Shown here: positions 27,806-37,770 of the stretch, piece after piece | Position numbering within the stretch: position 1 is the stretch's first letter | Layout of the letters: each line of letters starts with the position of its first letter | NCBI RefSeq assembly: GCF_000504165.1 | Contig: NZ_AYSE01000007.1 | Location: 310,001 to 374,000, forward strand | Direction: 5' to 3' | Length of the DNA stretch: 64,000 nt | Source: Bacillus sp. FJAT-14578 | Lineage (GTDB): Bacteria > Bacillota > Bacilli > Bacillales > Bacillaceae_H | Made by a program: the position numbers and the translations under genes | The notes under the pieces: generated by a model | Database searches by the model: none | Seen by the model: the letters and a program-made list of their open reading frames with translations, nothing else | What the model was told of the DNA's origin: nothing

Positions 27806-28025
27806 TTTATCCCGCATTAACGGGCAGTAAGAACCCCACTTCAAGACTTGAGAGAAATCGAAGAAGTTTAAGCGGGGGATAACTGCCCGTAAAAGCCCGA
27901 TCAAGGGAACACAGACTAATATCGCCGCGTCCTGCGGCAACGTCTGCGTGACCCGCATCGTGCGGGCCTAACTAACCATCAGTGGGGGATGAAGGAACCC
28001 CCCACTGATGGAAGTTTCCTTTATC
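27806..28025 (-). repeat. Family 2 structured repeat, full 220-bp copy
   Basis: Read on the minus strand: GATAAAGGAAACTTCC; hairpin CCATCAGTGGGGG/CCCCCACTGATGG; TTAGTTAGG; hairpin CCCGCA/TGCGGG; domain CGCAGAC/GTCTGTG enclosing GCCGC/GCGGC; CGGGCTTTT; ACGGGCAGT, which can pair with ACTGCCCGT across a CCCC..GGGG stem; and the end hairpin CCCGTTAATGCGGG then ATAAA. The plus-strand end is 14 bases before the hydrolase start codon. No ORF, no terminal inverted repeat of DNA-transposon type. Confidence 0.85.
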
Positions 28026-28039
28026 TGATAGGTGACAAG

Positions 28040-28879
28040 ATGATGAAAACCATAATATGGGCCATATGCTTCGCAGTCGGATTTGCTGTTATCGTTTCTC
28101 TGTATAAAGAAATAACCATGGGAAGGGCGCTAACTAAAGAGCAGCCGACTTTAATGATTCATGGATTTCGGGGAACAGAACGTTCCATGGCATCCATGAT
28201 TAAACGATTTGAATCTAATGGGTGGGGAACTCATGTGCAAACATGTATCGTAAACAATAACGGGACATTGCAATGGATTAGCGTAAAAAAAGCAAAGCGC
28301 GGCTCTATTCCACTTATTCATGTCGTATTTAAAGATAACACAGCAAGCGTGCAGCAACAGGGGGAGTGGGTTGCACAAATCGCTGCAGCCACCCGAAATA
28401 ATCATAAAACAAGAGAAATTAACATCATTGCCCATAGCATGGGAGGCCTTGCGGCGTTAAAGTATATAACAGATTATTCCTCTTCAGCCTATCCAAAAGT
28501 AGAAAAGCTCGTTACGCTGGGTACTCCAGTAGCTGGTTTGGATATGAGGGATCTTGTGAAGCAATATCCGAACGCAAAGAAAGACGAAGGTACGCCTGCA
28601 TCCATCGACCTGCAAATTCGATCTCTTGCATTAAAAAACCTCCATCGGCAGTTTGATCGGTTAAACGAATATGATTTACGCATTTTTTCAATTGCCGGTA
28701 ATTTCAAAAAAATGGGGCAAACAATAGGGGACGGATCAGTGACAGAAAACAGCGCTTTATTTTTGAACAATTTTTCAGAGAAGGTGGAAACGGCTTCGTT
28801 TCCTGTTTCCCATTTTGATTTACATGAAAGTGAAGAGGTAGATCATGCTGTTTATCGGTTTATTAGCGGGAAGAAATAG
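28040..28879 (+). CDS. Exported alpha/beta hydrolase, lipase-like (DUF915)
   Basis: About 279 residues. MKTIIWAICFAVGFAVIVSL is an N-terminal membrane anchor or signal. The alpha/beta-hydrolase core has oxyanion motif MIHGFRGTERS, nucleophile IIAHSMGGLAALKY, Asp region GDGSVTENSA and catalytic His in SHFDLHES, matching the DUF915 lipase-like family of Firmicutes. Substrate unknown. ATG 28040 is used (AGGTG 5 bases upstream); the frame runs upstream into the family 2 repeat, which is not coding. A bidirectional terminator separates it from def. Confidence 0.84.
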   Translation: MMKTIIWAICFAVGFAVIVSLYKEITMGRALTKEQPTLMIHGFRGTERSMASMIKRFESNGWGTHVQTCIVNNNGTLQWISVKKAKRGSIPLIHVVFKDNTASVQQQGEWVAQIAAATRNNHKTREINIIAHSMGGLAALKYITDYSSSAYPKVEKLVTLGTPVAGLDMRDLVKQYPNAKKDEGTPASIDLQIRSLALKNLHRQFDRLNEYDLRIFSIAGNFKKMGQTIGDGSVTENSALFLNNFSEKVETASFPVSHFDLHESEEVDHAVYRFISGKK

Positions 28880-28910
28880 AAAAAGGGACTGCTGGCAGTC
28901 CCTTTTTCTA
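28878..28910. terminator. Bidirectional terminator, hydrolase and def
   Basis: AGAAAAAGGGACTGC and GCAGTCCCTTTTTCT are perfect arms around TG, with A and T runs serving both strands. Confidence 0.85.
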
Positions 28911-28929
28911 TTTCCACTTTTCTAATGCC

Positions 28930-29484
28930 CTACCGCTCGAGCGGTGCGGCATCTGCCGGGGCTTGAAATGGATTTTCCTGATTAATGTGATCATAAAACA
29001 TAATACCATTTAAATGATCGATTTCATGCTGAAATACAATGGCGGTCAAGCCTTTTAAGCGAAGCTTGACCTCTTCGCCATCCAGTGTGGTTCCTGTCAC
29101 GGTTACACGTGAATAGCGGGGGACGTAACCCGGTACGTCACGGTCTACGGAAAGGCATCCCTCTCCTCCGGATAAGTACGTCTTTTCAATCGAGTGACTA
29201 ACGATTTTTGGATTAAATAGCGGATAGCTGTGCAGTGTCCCCTTTTCATCCGTTACATGAACGGCAATCATTCGTTTCGATACATTGATTTGCGGCGCAG
29301 CCAAACCAATTCCTGGGCGCAGTCCATATTTTTCGGCAATTTCCGGATTTTGGCTGTTTATCACGTATTCGATCATGCTTCGCAGCGTTGCTTTATCTTC
29401 GTCAGAAGCGGGCAGTGAGACTTCTTCAGCCACGGTCCGCAATGTCGGGTGACTCTCTTTAACAATATCTTTCATTGTAATCAT
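28930..29484 (-). CDS. def: Peptide deformylase
   Basis: A 184-residue metalloenzyme that removes the formyl group from nascent proteins. All three motifs are present: [15 protein letters not shown] (metal Cys) and QHEIDHLNG (metal His residues and Glu). The long linker (SEKYGLRPG) is typical of Gram-positive type 2 enzymes, the YkrB/DefB form. GGAGG lies about 9 bases upstream of the ATG. It is next to ykyA and pdhA as in B. subtilis. Confidence 0.95.
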   Translation of the reverse strand: MITMKDIVKESHPTLRTVAEEVSLPASDEDKATLRSMIEYVINSQNPEIAEKYGLRPGIGLAAPQINVSKRMIAVHVTDEKGTLHSYPLFNPKIVSHSIEKTYLSGGEGCLSVDRDVPGYVPRYSRVTVTGTTLDGEEVKLRLKGLTAIVFQHEIDHLNGIMFYDHINQENPFQAPADAAPLER

Positions 29485-29610
29485 GTTTTTTAACCTCCCT
29501 ATGCAACGATCACATATAAAATCAGTCTAACAAAAGCATATGTAAAAGTCATTATGAAAGCGAAATGCTTCAGATAAAAGTAAAAAGCGATCCAAAAGGA
29601 CCGCTTCCTT

Positions 29611-29733
29611 TCAACAAACAACTGCCCCAATGATAATAAGCAAGATGAAGAGAACCACAATTAATACAAAGCCGCTTCCGCAGCCAGCCCCAGCTCCATA
29701 TCCATAGCCGCAATCATATCCATATCCGTACAT
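29611..29733 (-). CDS. YjcZ-family sporulation peptide
   Basis: A 40-residue peptide: MYGYGYDCGYGYGAGAG, then CGSGFVLIVVLFILLIII and ending GAVVC. The Gly/Tyr-rich head with a single C-terminal membrane helix is the YjcZ-type sporulation protein family, known in Bacilli but without a clear molecular function. GGAGG lies 8 bases before the ATG. Divergent from ykyA. Confidence 0.85.
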   Translation of the reverse strand: MYGYGYDCGYGYGAGAGCGSGFVLIVVLFILLIIIGAVVC

Positions 29734-29924
29734 GATATGTGCCTCCTTTTTATTGTATCCCTGTATCCTTTCTCTGGATTATACAGGCTAATATAAAATA
29801 TGATATGAAGAGATTTTTGGTGAAGAGAAAAAATTTACGACGTAATTTATTGAGGAGAAAAAACACCCATTTCCCTTTTTTTTGTAGTATAATGTGTAAC
29901 ATAAATAAGGGAGGCTTTTTTATT

Positions 29925-30611
29925 GTGCGGTACGTAAATAAAATGAAAAAAATGGGTTTGTTGGCGGCGGTCGTGCTCGGACTAACAGCTTGTGCCAATT
30001 CTTCTTCTCCTCAAATCGACATCTACAAAGCACTGGAAGAAGTGGTGACATCTGAAAAGCAATTTTCCAAGCAGCAACAGCCGTTAGTGGAGCTAGAAAA
30101 GAAAGAGAAAGAGAAGTATGATCAAATTATTTCGCTTGGAATGAAAGAGCATAAACAAATTCAGCGTCTTTCTGATGAGGCATTAAACATCGTGAAGAAA
30201 AGAGAAGAGCGCATCCAGCAAGAAAAAAAGAGCATGGATGAATCTAAAGAGAAATTCCAAGTAGCAGTTGAGCTCATTCAGGATCTTGAAGAAGAAGAAT
30301 ATAAAAAAGAGGCAGAATCATTAATTGTTCTCATGAATAAACGCTATGACAGTTATGATGCGCTGCATAAACAATATGAAAAAGCGGTTCAACTTGATCG
30401 ACAATTGTATGAAATGTTCAAAAAGAACGACGTTAAGCTGGACGAGCTGGAAAAACAAATTACGACAATCAATAAGACCTACGAACAAATTATGAAAGCG
30501 AATGAAGAATTTAACCAGTTAACAAAGCAGTATAATGAAGCCAAGGTCGGTTTATATAAAAAAGCCGGACTTGAGGTAGCAAAAGAGAATCAAAAAGAGT
30601 CTGTGCAATAA
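29925..30611 (+). CDS. ykyA: Lipoprotein YkyA
   Basis: A 228-residue predicted lipoprotein. N-terminus MRYVNKMKKMGLLAAVVLGL ends in lipobox LTAC (Cys near 23), so it is anchored outside the membrane. The rest is a long charged coiled coil (KKREERIQQEKKSMDESKEK and similar), as in YkyA. GTG 29925 is chosen because AAGGGAGG lies 11 bases upstream; an in-frame ATG six codons later would also keep the signal. A TATAAT at about 29888 may be its -10. It precedes pdhA as in B. subtilis. Function unknown. Confidence 0.87.
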   Translation: MRYVNKMKKMGLLAAVVLGLTACANSSSPQIDIYKALEEVVTSEKQFSKQQQPLVELEKKEKEKYDQIISLGMKEHKQIQRLSDEALNIVKKREERIQQEKKSMDESKEKFQVAVELIQDLEEEEYKKEAESLIVLMNKRYDSYDALHKQYEKAVQLDRQLYEMFKKNDVKLDELEKQITTINKTYEQIMKANEEFNQLTKQYNEAKVGLYKKAGLEVAKENQKESVQ

Positions 30612-30631
30612 AATGCACCGGCTCTTTTTTG
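30594..30631 (+). terminator. Terminator after ykyA
   Basis: AAAAAGAGTCTGTGCA and TGCACCGGCTCTTTTTT pair with few mismatches; the stop codon is in the loop. Confidence 0.75.
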
Positions 30632-31232
30632 TTTGGTTGGCCAAAACCTAGTGTTGATTTTCGCCTCCCCATCATTTTCTCAACAAAACCTTTTATTTAA
30701 TCGTCATTAAAAGGATGCAAAAAGGCGGAGATAAGTGGTAGGATTTCGGGTGAATCCTTTCAAAATCAGAATAGTAACTTTATTAACGAGCTTATAGAAC
30801 AAGGAAGATTGAGGTTATTATAAAACATATAATACAGAACGGAATGTTGTATTAGTACAGTTGAGAATTCGTTTCTTTTTTGACTTGCGCTTTCAAAATA
30901 AAAAGAAATATTGGTACAAAAGCGTTGACGAAACATTTTATAATGGTGTAAACTAATCCGTGAAATCAGAATGTGTATTAATCATTTTATAAAGGTAATT
31001 AATACAGATATTCTTTCAATATGATTTTCAGAAAACATTCCTTTTACTGAAATGTTTTCTGCGGAATCGTCAGGGATACATAATTTGTAGTCCGAAATCG
31101 GCTCCTTTTTAAATGCTAGTCGATAAAGTATGACTTTTAATAATTTAAATTGGTTATTCTAACAATGTATGTGTAAGCATGGCTAGCAACAAGAAATTAC
31201 CCAACCGTAAATGAAAGGAAGAGGTGACTTAG
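30632..31232 (+). promoter_or_regulatory. pdh upstream region
   Basis: About 600 bases without a gene. TTGACG (30925) and TATAAT (30939) occur, but are only 8 bases apart, so the pdh promoter cannot be assigned. An 11-base-arm hairpin CAGAAAACATT/AATGTTTTCTG spans 31029-31061. The ribosome site AAAGGAAGAGGTG is just before pdhA. No small gene is supported. Confidence 0.45.
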
Positions 31233-32348
<1,116 letters not shown>

Positions 32349-32351
32349 GCC

Positions 32352-33329
32352 ATGGCGCAAATGACAATGATTCAAGCAATCACTGATGCGTTACGCACAG
32401 AATTAAAAAATGATCCTAACGTATTACTCTTCGGTGAAGACGTTGGTGTGAACGGCGGTGTATTCCGTGCCACTGAAGGCTTACAAGCAGAGTTCGGTGA
32501 GGATCGCGTATTCGATACGCCGCTTGCTGAATCAGGTATCGGTGGTCTTGCAATCGGTCTTGGCTTAAAAGGCTTCCGTCCGGTTCCTGAAATCCAATTC
32601 TTCGGTTTCGTTTACGAAGTAATCGATTCTATCTCTGGTCAACTTGCTCGTATGCGCTACCGTTCCGGCGGTCGTTGGACAGCACCTGTGACAATCCGTT
32701 CCCCATTCGGAGGCGGCGTTCACACACCAGAACTTCATGCTGACAGCTTAGAACTGTTAATGACTTCTCAACCTGGTTTAAAAGTTGTTATTCCTTCAAC
32801 TCCATACGATGCGAAGGGCCTTTTAATTGCTGCTATCCGTGACAACGATCCTGTTGTGTACTTAGAACACATGAAATTATACCGCTCTTTCCGTCAAGAA
32901 GTTCCTGAAGGGGAATATACAATTGAAATTGGTAAAGCAGATGTAAAACGTGAAGGTACAGATCTTTCTATCTTTACTTACGGTGCAATGGTTCATGCTT
33001 CATTAAAAGCAGCTGAAGAGTTAGAAAAAGAAGGCCACTCTGTAGAAGTTGTTGACTTACGCACAGTTCAACCTTTAGATATTGAAACAATTGTAGCTTC
33101 TGTAGAAAAAACTGGACGCGCAATTGTTGTTCAAGAAGCTCAAAAACAAGCCGGTGTTGCGGCAAACGTTGTGGCTGAAATCAATGATCGTGCAATCCTT
33201 AGCCTAGAAGCGCCAGTATTGCGTGTAACAGCACCTGATACAGTGTTCCCATTCTCAGAAGCTGAGGGTGTATGGTTACCAAACCATAAAGACATCGTTG
33301 AAACTGCGAAAAAAGTTTTATCATTCTAA
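32352..33329 (+). CDS. pdhB: Pyruvate dehydrogenase E1 beta
   Basis: A 325-residue transketolase-like beta subunit that completes the E1 active site. Hallmarks: [51 protein letters not shown] and [26 protein letters not shown] overlaps the end of pdhA. A terminator-like hairpin lies between it and pdhC. Confidence 0.97.
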   Translation: MAQMTMIQAITDALRTELKNDPNVLLFGEDVGVNGGVFRATEGLQAEFGEDRVFDTPLAESGIGGLAIGLGLKGFRPVPEIQFFGFVYEVIDSISGQLARMRYRSGGRWTAPVTIRSPFGGGVHTPELHADSLELLMTSQPGLKVVIPSTPYDAKGLLIAAIRDNDPVVYLEHMKLYRSFRQEVPEGEYTIEIGKADVKREGTDLSIFTYGAMVHASLKAAEELEKEGHSVEVVDLRTVQPLDIETIVASVEKTGRAIVVQEAQKQAGVAANVVAEINDRAILSLEAPVLRVTAPDTVFPFSEAEGVWLPNHKDIVETAKKVLSF

Positions 33330-33383
33330 TTAAGTTTGTTTTTCCCTTTCGACCGGGAAAGACATTTATGATATTTAATAAGG

Positions 33384-33428
33384 GCAAAAGGAATCAGTTG
33401 TACACTGATTTCTTTTGCAAAATTTTTT
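33384..33428 (+). terminator. Attenuator-like hairpin between pdhB and pdhC
   Basis: GCAAAAGGAATCAGT and ACTGATTTCTTTTGC pair (one mismatch) around TGTAC, then AAAATTTTTT. It looks like an intrinsic terminator inside the operon and could adjust the E1 to E2/E3 ratio. Confidence 0.65.
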
Positions 33429-33480
33429 ACAGCCAGATCATTTATATGACTGGAATGAATTTCTTAGGAGGTTGAATCTC

Positions 33481-34854
33481 GTGGCAACTGAAGTAGGCGC
33501 ATTATTTGAATTCAAACTACCAGATATCGGTGAAGGTATCCATGAAGGCGAAATCGTAAAATGGTTTGTTAAACCTGGAGATGAAGTAGGCGAGGATGAC
33601 GTACTTGCAGAAGTACAAAACGATAAAGCGGTTGTAGAAATTCCTTCCCCAGTTAAAGGAAAAGTATTAGAATTAAAAGTGGACGAAGGTACAGTTGCAA
33701 CTGTAGGTCAAGTTATCGTGACTTTCGATGCACCGGGTTATGAAAACTTAAAGTTCAAAGGTGACCATGGAGACGAGGCTCCAGCTGCTGAAGCGAAAAC
33801 AGAAGCTCAAGTTCAAGCTACTGCTGAAGCTGGACAAGATGTGAAGAAAGAAGAAGCTCCAGCTGCTCAAGCAGCAGGTACAACTGGTGCAGGTGCACAA
33901 CCTCAAGCAGAAGTTGATCCTAACCGTAAAGTAGTTGCAATGCCATCAGTACGCAAGTACGCTCGTGAAAAAGGCATTGACATCAAAGCTGTTCCTGGTT
34001 CAGGTAAAAATGGCCGCATTACAAAAGCGGACATCGACAGCTTCTTAACTGGAGGCGCTCAACCTGCTGCAGCTGCTCCTGTGAAAGAAGAAGCAAAAGC
34101 TGAAGCGGCGGCTCCAAAAGCTGCAGCTGCTACAGTCGTACCAGAAGGCGAATTCCCAGAAACTCGCGAAAAAATGAGCGGAATCCGTCGTGCGATTGCA
34201 AAAGCAATGGTAAATTCAAAACATACTGCTCCACACGTTACGTTAATGGATGAAATCGATGTAACAAAACTTGTTGCACATCGTAAAAAATTCAAAAACA
34301 TTGCTGCTGAACAAGGCATCAAGTTAACATTCTTACCGTATGTGGTAAAGGCGTTAACTTCTGCTCTTAAGAAGTACCCGGCGTTTAACACATCAATTGA
34401 TGATGCAACAGATGAAGTGATCCACAAGCATTACTACAACATCGGTATTGCTGCTGATACAGAAAAAGGCTTATTAGTACCAGTTGTAAAAAATGCTGAC
34501 CGTAAATCTGTCTTCTCAATTTCTAATGAAATTAACGAACTTGGAGCCAAAGCTCGTGAAGGCAAATTAGCTCCAGCTGAAATGAAAGGTGCTTCTTGCA
34601 CAATCTCTAATATCGGTTCTGCTGGCGGTCAATGGTTCACTCCAGTTATCAACCATCCGGAAGTAGCGATTTTAGGTATCGGACGTATTGCTGAAAAAGC
34701 AGTTGTACGCGACGGCGAGATTGTGATTGCTCCAGTATTGGCTTTATCATTAAGCTTTGACCACCGCATGATTGACGGTGCAACAGCTCAAAACGCTCTT
34801 AACCACATTAAGCGTTTATTGAACGATCCAGAATTATTATTAATGGAGGCGTAA
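33481..34854 (+). CDS. pdhC: Pyruvate dehydrogenase E2, dihydrolipoyl acetyltransferase
   Basis: A 457-residue core subunit. One lipoyl domain (about 1-80) with [12 protein letters not shown], the Lys being lipoylated; Ala/Pro/Glu-rich linkers; a peripheral subunit-binding domain ([24 protein letters not shown]) near 145-180; and the catalytic domain ending with [15 protein letters not shown] (His and Asp of the acyltransferase). GTG 33481 is used: GGAGGTTG lies about 8 bases upstream, and sequence beyond it overlaps the hairpin. Confidence 0.96.
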   Translation: MATEVGALFEFKLPDIGEGIHEGEIVKWFVKPGDEVGEDDVLAEVQNDKAVVEIPSPVKGKVLELKVDEGTVATVGQVIVTFDAPGYENLKFKGDHGDEAPAAEAKTEAQVQATAEAGQDVKKEEAPAAQAAGTTGAGAQPQAEVDPNRKVVAMPSVRKYAREKGIDIKAVPGSGKNGRITKADIDSFLTGGAQPAAAAPVKEEAKAEAAAPKAAAATVVPEGEFPETREKMSGIRRAIAKAMVNSKHTAPHVTLMDEIDVTKLVAHRKKFKNIAAEQGIKLTFLPYVVKALTSALKKYPAFNTSIDDATDEVIHKHYYNIGIAADTEKGLLVPVVKNADRKSVFSISNEINELGAKAREGKLAPAEMKGASCTISNIGSAGGQWFTPVINHPEVAILGIGRIAEKAVVRDGEIVIAPVLALSLSFDHRMIDGATAQNALNHIKRLLNDPELLLMEA

Positions 34855-34917
34855 TCGCTCCTAAAGCAGTAAACTGCATTTGGTGTTTACTAAATGCTCG
34901 AGAAATATTAATATAAA

Positions 34918-34940
34918 TTGGGGGGCGTCATTGCCCCCAA
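34918..34940 (+). other. Hairpin between pdhC and pdhD
   Basis: TTGGGGGGC and GCCCCCAA with a TCATT-type loop, no T run. It may be a transcript-processing or stability element within the operon. Confidence 0.5.
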
Positions 34941-35008
34941 AATGTTAAACCATAGTAAGCGGTTACTAAGTGGCCTAGAATTATATTGTTAACGGAGGCG
35001 TAATAAAA

Positions 35009-36421
35009 ATGGTAGTAGGAGATTTCCCAGTTGAAGTAGATACTCTTGTCATTGGCGCAGGTCCTGGCGGATACGTTGCAGCAATCCGTGCAGCTCAATT
35101 AGGACAAAAAGTAACTGTTGTAGAAAAAGCAACGCTTGGAGGCGTATGCTTAAACGTTGGATGTATTCCTTCTAAAGCGTTAATCGCTGCTGGTCACCGT
35201 TTTGAAACTGCTAAACATTCTGAAGATATGGGGATTAAAGCAGAGAATGTAACAGTGGACTTCACAAAAGTTCAAGAATTCAAAAACGGTGTTGTAAATA
35301 AACTTACAGGCGGTGTTGCTGGTCTTCTTAAAGGCAACAAAGTAGACGTTGTATCAGGTGAAGCTTACTTTGTTGATGCAAACACTGTACGTGTAATGGA
35401 TGAAAACTCTGCACAAACTTATAAATTCAATAATGCGATCATTGCTACAGGTTCTCGTCCAATCGAAATTCCTGGATTTAAATTCTCTAAACGTGTACTA
35501 GATTCTACTGGTGCTCTAAACTTACAAGAAGTTCCTAAGAAGCTTGTTGTAATCGGTGCTGGTTACATCGGTACAGAGCTTGGAACAGCTTATGCGAACT
35601 TTGGTACAGAAGTAACATTTGTTGAAGCTGGCGATGAAATCTTAGCTGGTTTCGAAAAACAAATGAGTGCGATTGTAAAACGTAACTTAAAGAAAAAAGG
35701 CAATGTTGAAATCTACACAAAAGCAATGGCTAGAGGTGTAGAAGAAACAGAAAACGGCGTGCATGTTACATTCGAAGTGGGCGGCGAAACGAAAACAGTT
35801 GACGCTGACTATGTTCTTGTAACAGTTGGTCGTCGTCCAAACACTGACGAAATGGGCTTGGAGCAAGTTGGTGTGAAAATGACAGACCGTGGTGTCATCG
35901 AAATCGACAAGCAATGTCGTACAAGTGTTTCCAACATTTATGCGATTGGTGATATCGTGGCTGGACCGCCGCTTGCACACAAAGCTTCTTATGAAGGTAA
36001 AATTGCAGCAGAAGTAATCAGTGGTCATGCTGCTGAAATTGACTATATGGCTATCCCTGCGGTTGTATTCGCAGAGCCTGAGCTTGCATCTGTCGGATAC
36101 ACAGAAGCACAAGCGAAAGAAGAAGGCATTGAAGTTACAGCAGCTAAATTCCCATTTGCTGCGAACGGACGTGCTCTTGCACTTAACAACACTGACGGCT
36201 TCTTGAAGCTTGTTGCTCGTAAAGAAGATGGCGTGTTAATCGGTGGACAAATCGCTGGTGCCAGCGCTTCTGACATGATTGCTGAAATTGGTCTTGCTAT
36301 TGAAGCTGGTATGACAGCAGAAGACGTAGCGATGACGATCCATGCTCATCCAACTCTTGGTGAGATTACTATGGAAGCAGCAGAAGTTGTAATCGGAAGC
36401 CCGATTCACATCGTAAAATAA
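35009..36421 (+). CDS. pdhD: Dihydrolipoamide dehydrogenase (E3)
   Basis: A 470-residue flavoprotein that reoxidises dihydrolipoamide with NAD+. FAD motif [17 protein letters not shown], redox disulfide [18 protein letters not shown] motif [13 protein letters not shown], and active-site His in [18 protein letters not shown] lies 10 bases before the ATG. Last gene of the pdh operon; a strong terminator follows. Confidence 0.97.
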   Translation: MVVGDFPVEVDTLVIGAGPGGYVAAIRAAQLGQKVTVVEKATLGGVCLNVGCIPSKALIAAGHRFETAKHSEDMGIKAENVTVDFTKVQEFKNGVVNKLTGGVAGLLKGNKVDVVSGEAYFVDANTVRVMDENSAQTYKFNNAIIATGSRPIEIPGFKFSKRVLDSTGALNLQEVPKKLVVIGAGYIGTELGTAYANFGTEVTFVEAGDEILAGFEKQMSAIVKRNLKKKGNVEIYTKAMARGVEETENGVHVTFEVGGETKTVDADYVLVTVGRRPNTDEMGLEQVGVKMTDRGVIEIDKQCRTSVSNIYAIGDIVAGPPLAHKASYEGKIAAEVISGHAAEIDYMAIPAVVFAEPELASVGYTEAQAKEEGIEVTAAKFPFAANGRALALNNTDGFLKLVARKEDGVLIGGQIAGASASDMIAEIGLAIEAGMTAEDVAMTIHAHPTLGEITMEAAEVVIGSPIHIVK

Positions 36422-36429
36422 ACATTAAG

Positions 36430-36475
36430 AAATAAGAAAAAAGCTGGAGAGTGATTCTCCAGCTTTTTTCTTATT
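36430..36475. terminator. Terminator after pdhD
   Basis: AATAAGAAAAAAGCTGGAGA and TTCTCCAGCTTTTTTCTTAT arms around GTGA; symmetric, so it may also serve slp from the other strand. Confidence 0.9.
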
Positions 36476-36517
36476 TCGTTATAACAAAACATGTATTCAG
36501 GATTGCCCTTTTCTGCT

Positions 36518-36910
36518 TTACTGGACAGTATAGCCTTTATCCGCACTCAATGTCTGCTTCAATTGCTCTGTGATGTCCTGTTTCGAAACCGTTCCTTCAA
36601 TTTTAGCCACAATCTCGTTATTCTCAACAAGAAGTAAGGCTGGATAGCTATGCAGCTCAATCAGGTCATCATTAATCAAGACGGTTGATTGATGAATGAT
36701 TTGCACATTTTTTAATTCTTCAGGAAACTCCGTTCTTAAATCCAATAAAGCGTCGTAGTAAAGTTCTTCCGCTCTTGCATTGTCATCATTAGAAAATAGC
36801 AAAACTTGCTTTTCAATCGATTGAATAGTAATACCTTGTTGTTTAGTGCTGCCGCAGTTTGCCAGCAGCACAACAGCCATCATGAAAACAGCGGACAATT
36901 TGAATGCCAT
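36518..36910 (-). CDS. slp: Slp-like small lipoprotein
   Basis: About 130 residues. MAFKLSAVFMMAVVLLANC is a lipoprotein signal with Cys near 19 (lipobox LLANC). The body has a thioredoxin-like pattern (LHSYPALLLVENNEIVAKIEG) without CxxC. B. subtilis slp, a small peptidoglycan-associated lipoprotein, lies at the same place after pdhD. ATG 36910 is used; the ribosome site is weak (AAGAAGTG), and a TTG start six codons earlier is possible. Confidence 0.75.
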   Translation of the reverse strand: MAFKLSAVFMMAVVLLANCGSTKQQGITIQSIEKQVLLFSNDDNARAEELYYDALLDLRTEFPEELKNVQIIHQSTVLINDDLIELHSYPALLLVENNEIVAKIEGTVSKQDITEQLKQTLSADKGYTVQ

Positions 36911-37204
36911 GCAAGTCACTTCTTTCAATGAATGTTTGTTTCTCCTGCTCTAAGAAATTCTTTTTATATTTTATCATGGCATTTCCCAAATATTGTTGTT
37001 GTTAAACATTTGTTACAGAAATGAAAAATAAGTTGATGATCCATGCATATTCATAATAGTACAAGTGTTGATAGTGCCACAAGGTATGAGAATTATGACT
37101 TTCTTCGCCTTTCGTTTCATTCAAAGTAGCCGAAAATCCATTTTGAAACAGAGTAACAGTAACCATCTTAACAAAATAGGCCCTATTGAAAAGGGGAGAT
37201 AACC

Positions 37205-37444
37205 ATTACAATCGTTTTATGGGTCATTCAGTTTTTGATTTGGACGGGGTATGTGATCGTTGAACATCTGTCACATCGTGATGAACAAATAGCAAAAGTC
37301 ATTTTATTTTTTATCTTTTTATATTTGGCATATGTAATTGCAGAATATATTGTAGGAAGAAGAAAAACAGCTGTGGTTACCACGGTTTTTTCTTTATCCG
37401 TTTTTGCTTGTATAGAGCAAATTATAAAATGGATTTATCCATGA
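37205..37444 (+). CDS. Small membrane protein with possible ATT start
   Basis: Two membrane segments (IVLWVIQFLIWTGYVIVEHL and VILFFIFLYLAYVIAEYIV), then a third near the C-terminus (TTVFSLSVFACIEQII). The only standard start in frame is TTG 37235, which has no ribosome site and would cut the first helix. An AAAGGGGAG site sits 6 bases before ATT 37205, which would give a 79-residue protein beginning TIVLWVIQ after Met. I therefore propose the ATT start. Family not recognised. Confidence 0.6.
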   Translation: MTIVLWVIQFLIWTGYVIVEHLSHRDEQIAKVILFFIFLYLAYVIAEYIVGRRKTAVVTTVFSLSVFACIEQIIKWIYP

Positions 37445-37470
37445 AAATCAATCTCCCGAATAACTACATG

Positions 37471-37515
37471 AAAGAGGCGGCTTGAAAGGATACCCTTTCA
37501 AGCCGCCTCTTTTTC
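37471..37515 (+). terminator. Terminator after small membrane gene
   Basis: AAAGAGGCGGCTTGAAAGG and CCTTTCAAGCCGCCTCTTT arms then TTT. A degenerate family 2 left end (CATCCCGCTGATGGCAGTTT..) follows at about 37533-37566. Confidence 0.85.
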
Positions 37516-37581
37516 ACGCCCTAACAGATGTAAAACCTCACATCCCGCTGATGGCAGTTTCCCTTATAGTTATAAACTGTT

Positions 37582-37713
37582 TTAATGTAAACGTGAATTC
37601 GTGATGTTTTTGCTTTTTTCCTCTTTTAATTTAAAAAGAGAGAAGGTCGTTAAAATAAGGACGACGACAATGATAATCAGTTGTGTATTCGCATTATTCG
37701 GGACAGACGGCAT
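37582..37713 (-). CDS. Possible 43-residue single-helix membrane protein
   Basis: MPSVPNNANTQ, membrane helix LIIIVVVLILTTFSLFKL, then a basic/acidic tail KEEKSKNITNSRLH. GGAGG lies 13 bases before ATG, or 10 before an adjoining TTG. The positively charged residues after the helix fit an N-out topology. No family recognised. It is divergent from the M23 peptidase gene. Confidence 0.5.
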   Translation of the reverse strand: MPSVPNNANTQLIIIVVVLILTTFSLFKLKEEKSKNITNSRLH

Positions 37714-37770
37714 CAAATGAGAAATCCCTCCGCTGATTTGATTACTTTATAGAACACCTGTCGATACTGA

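Noticed and set aside
27989-28039. N-terminal extension of the DUF915 hydrolase into the family 2 repeat
   Set aside because: The extra codons are repeat sequence (end of the element); the membrane anchor begins at ATG 28040, which has its own ribosome site.
30925-30944. TTGACG and TATAAT as pdh promoter
   Set aside because: Only 8 bases apart, not a workable -35/-10 pair.
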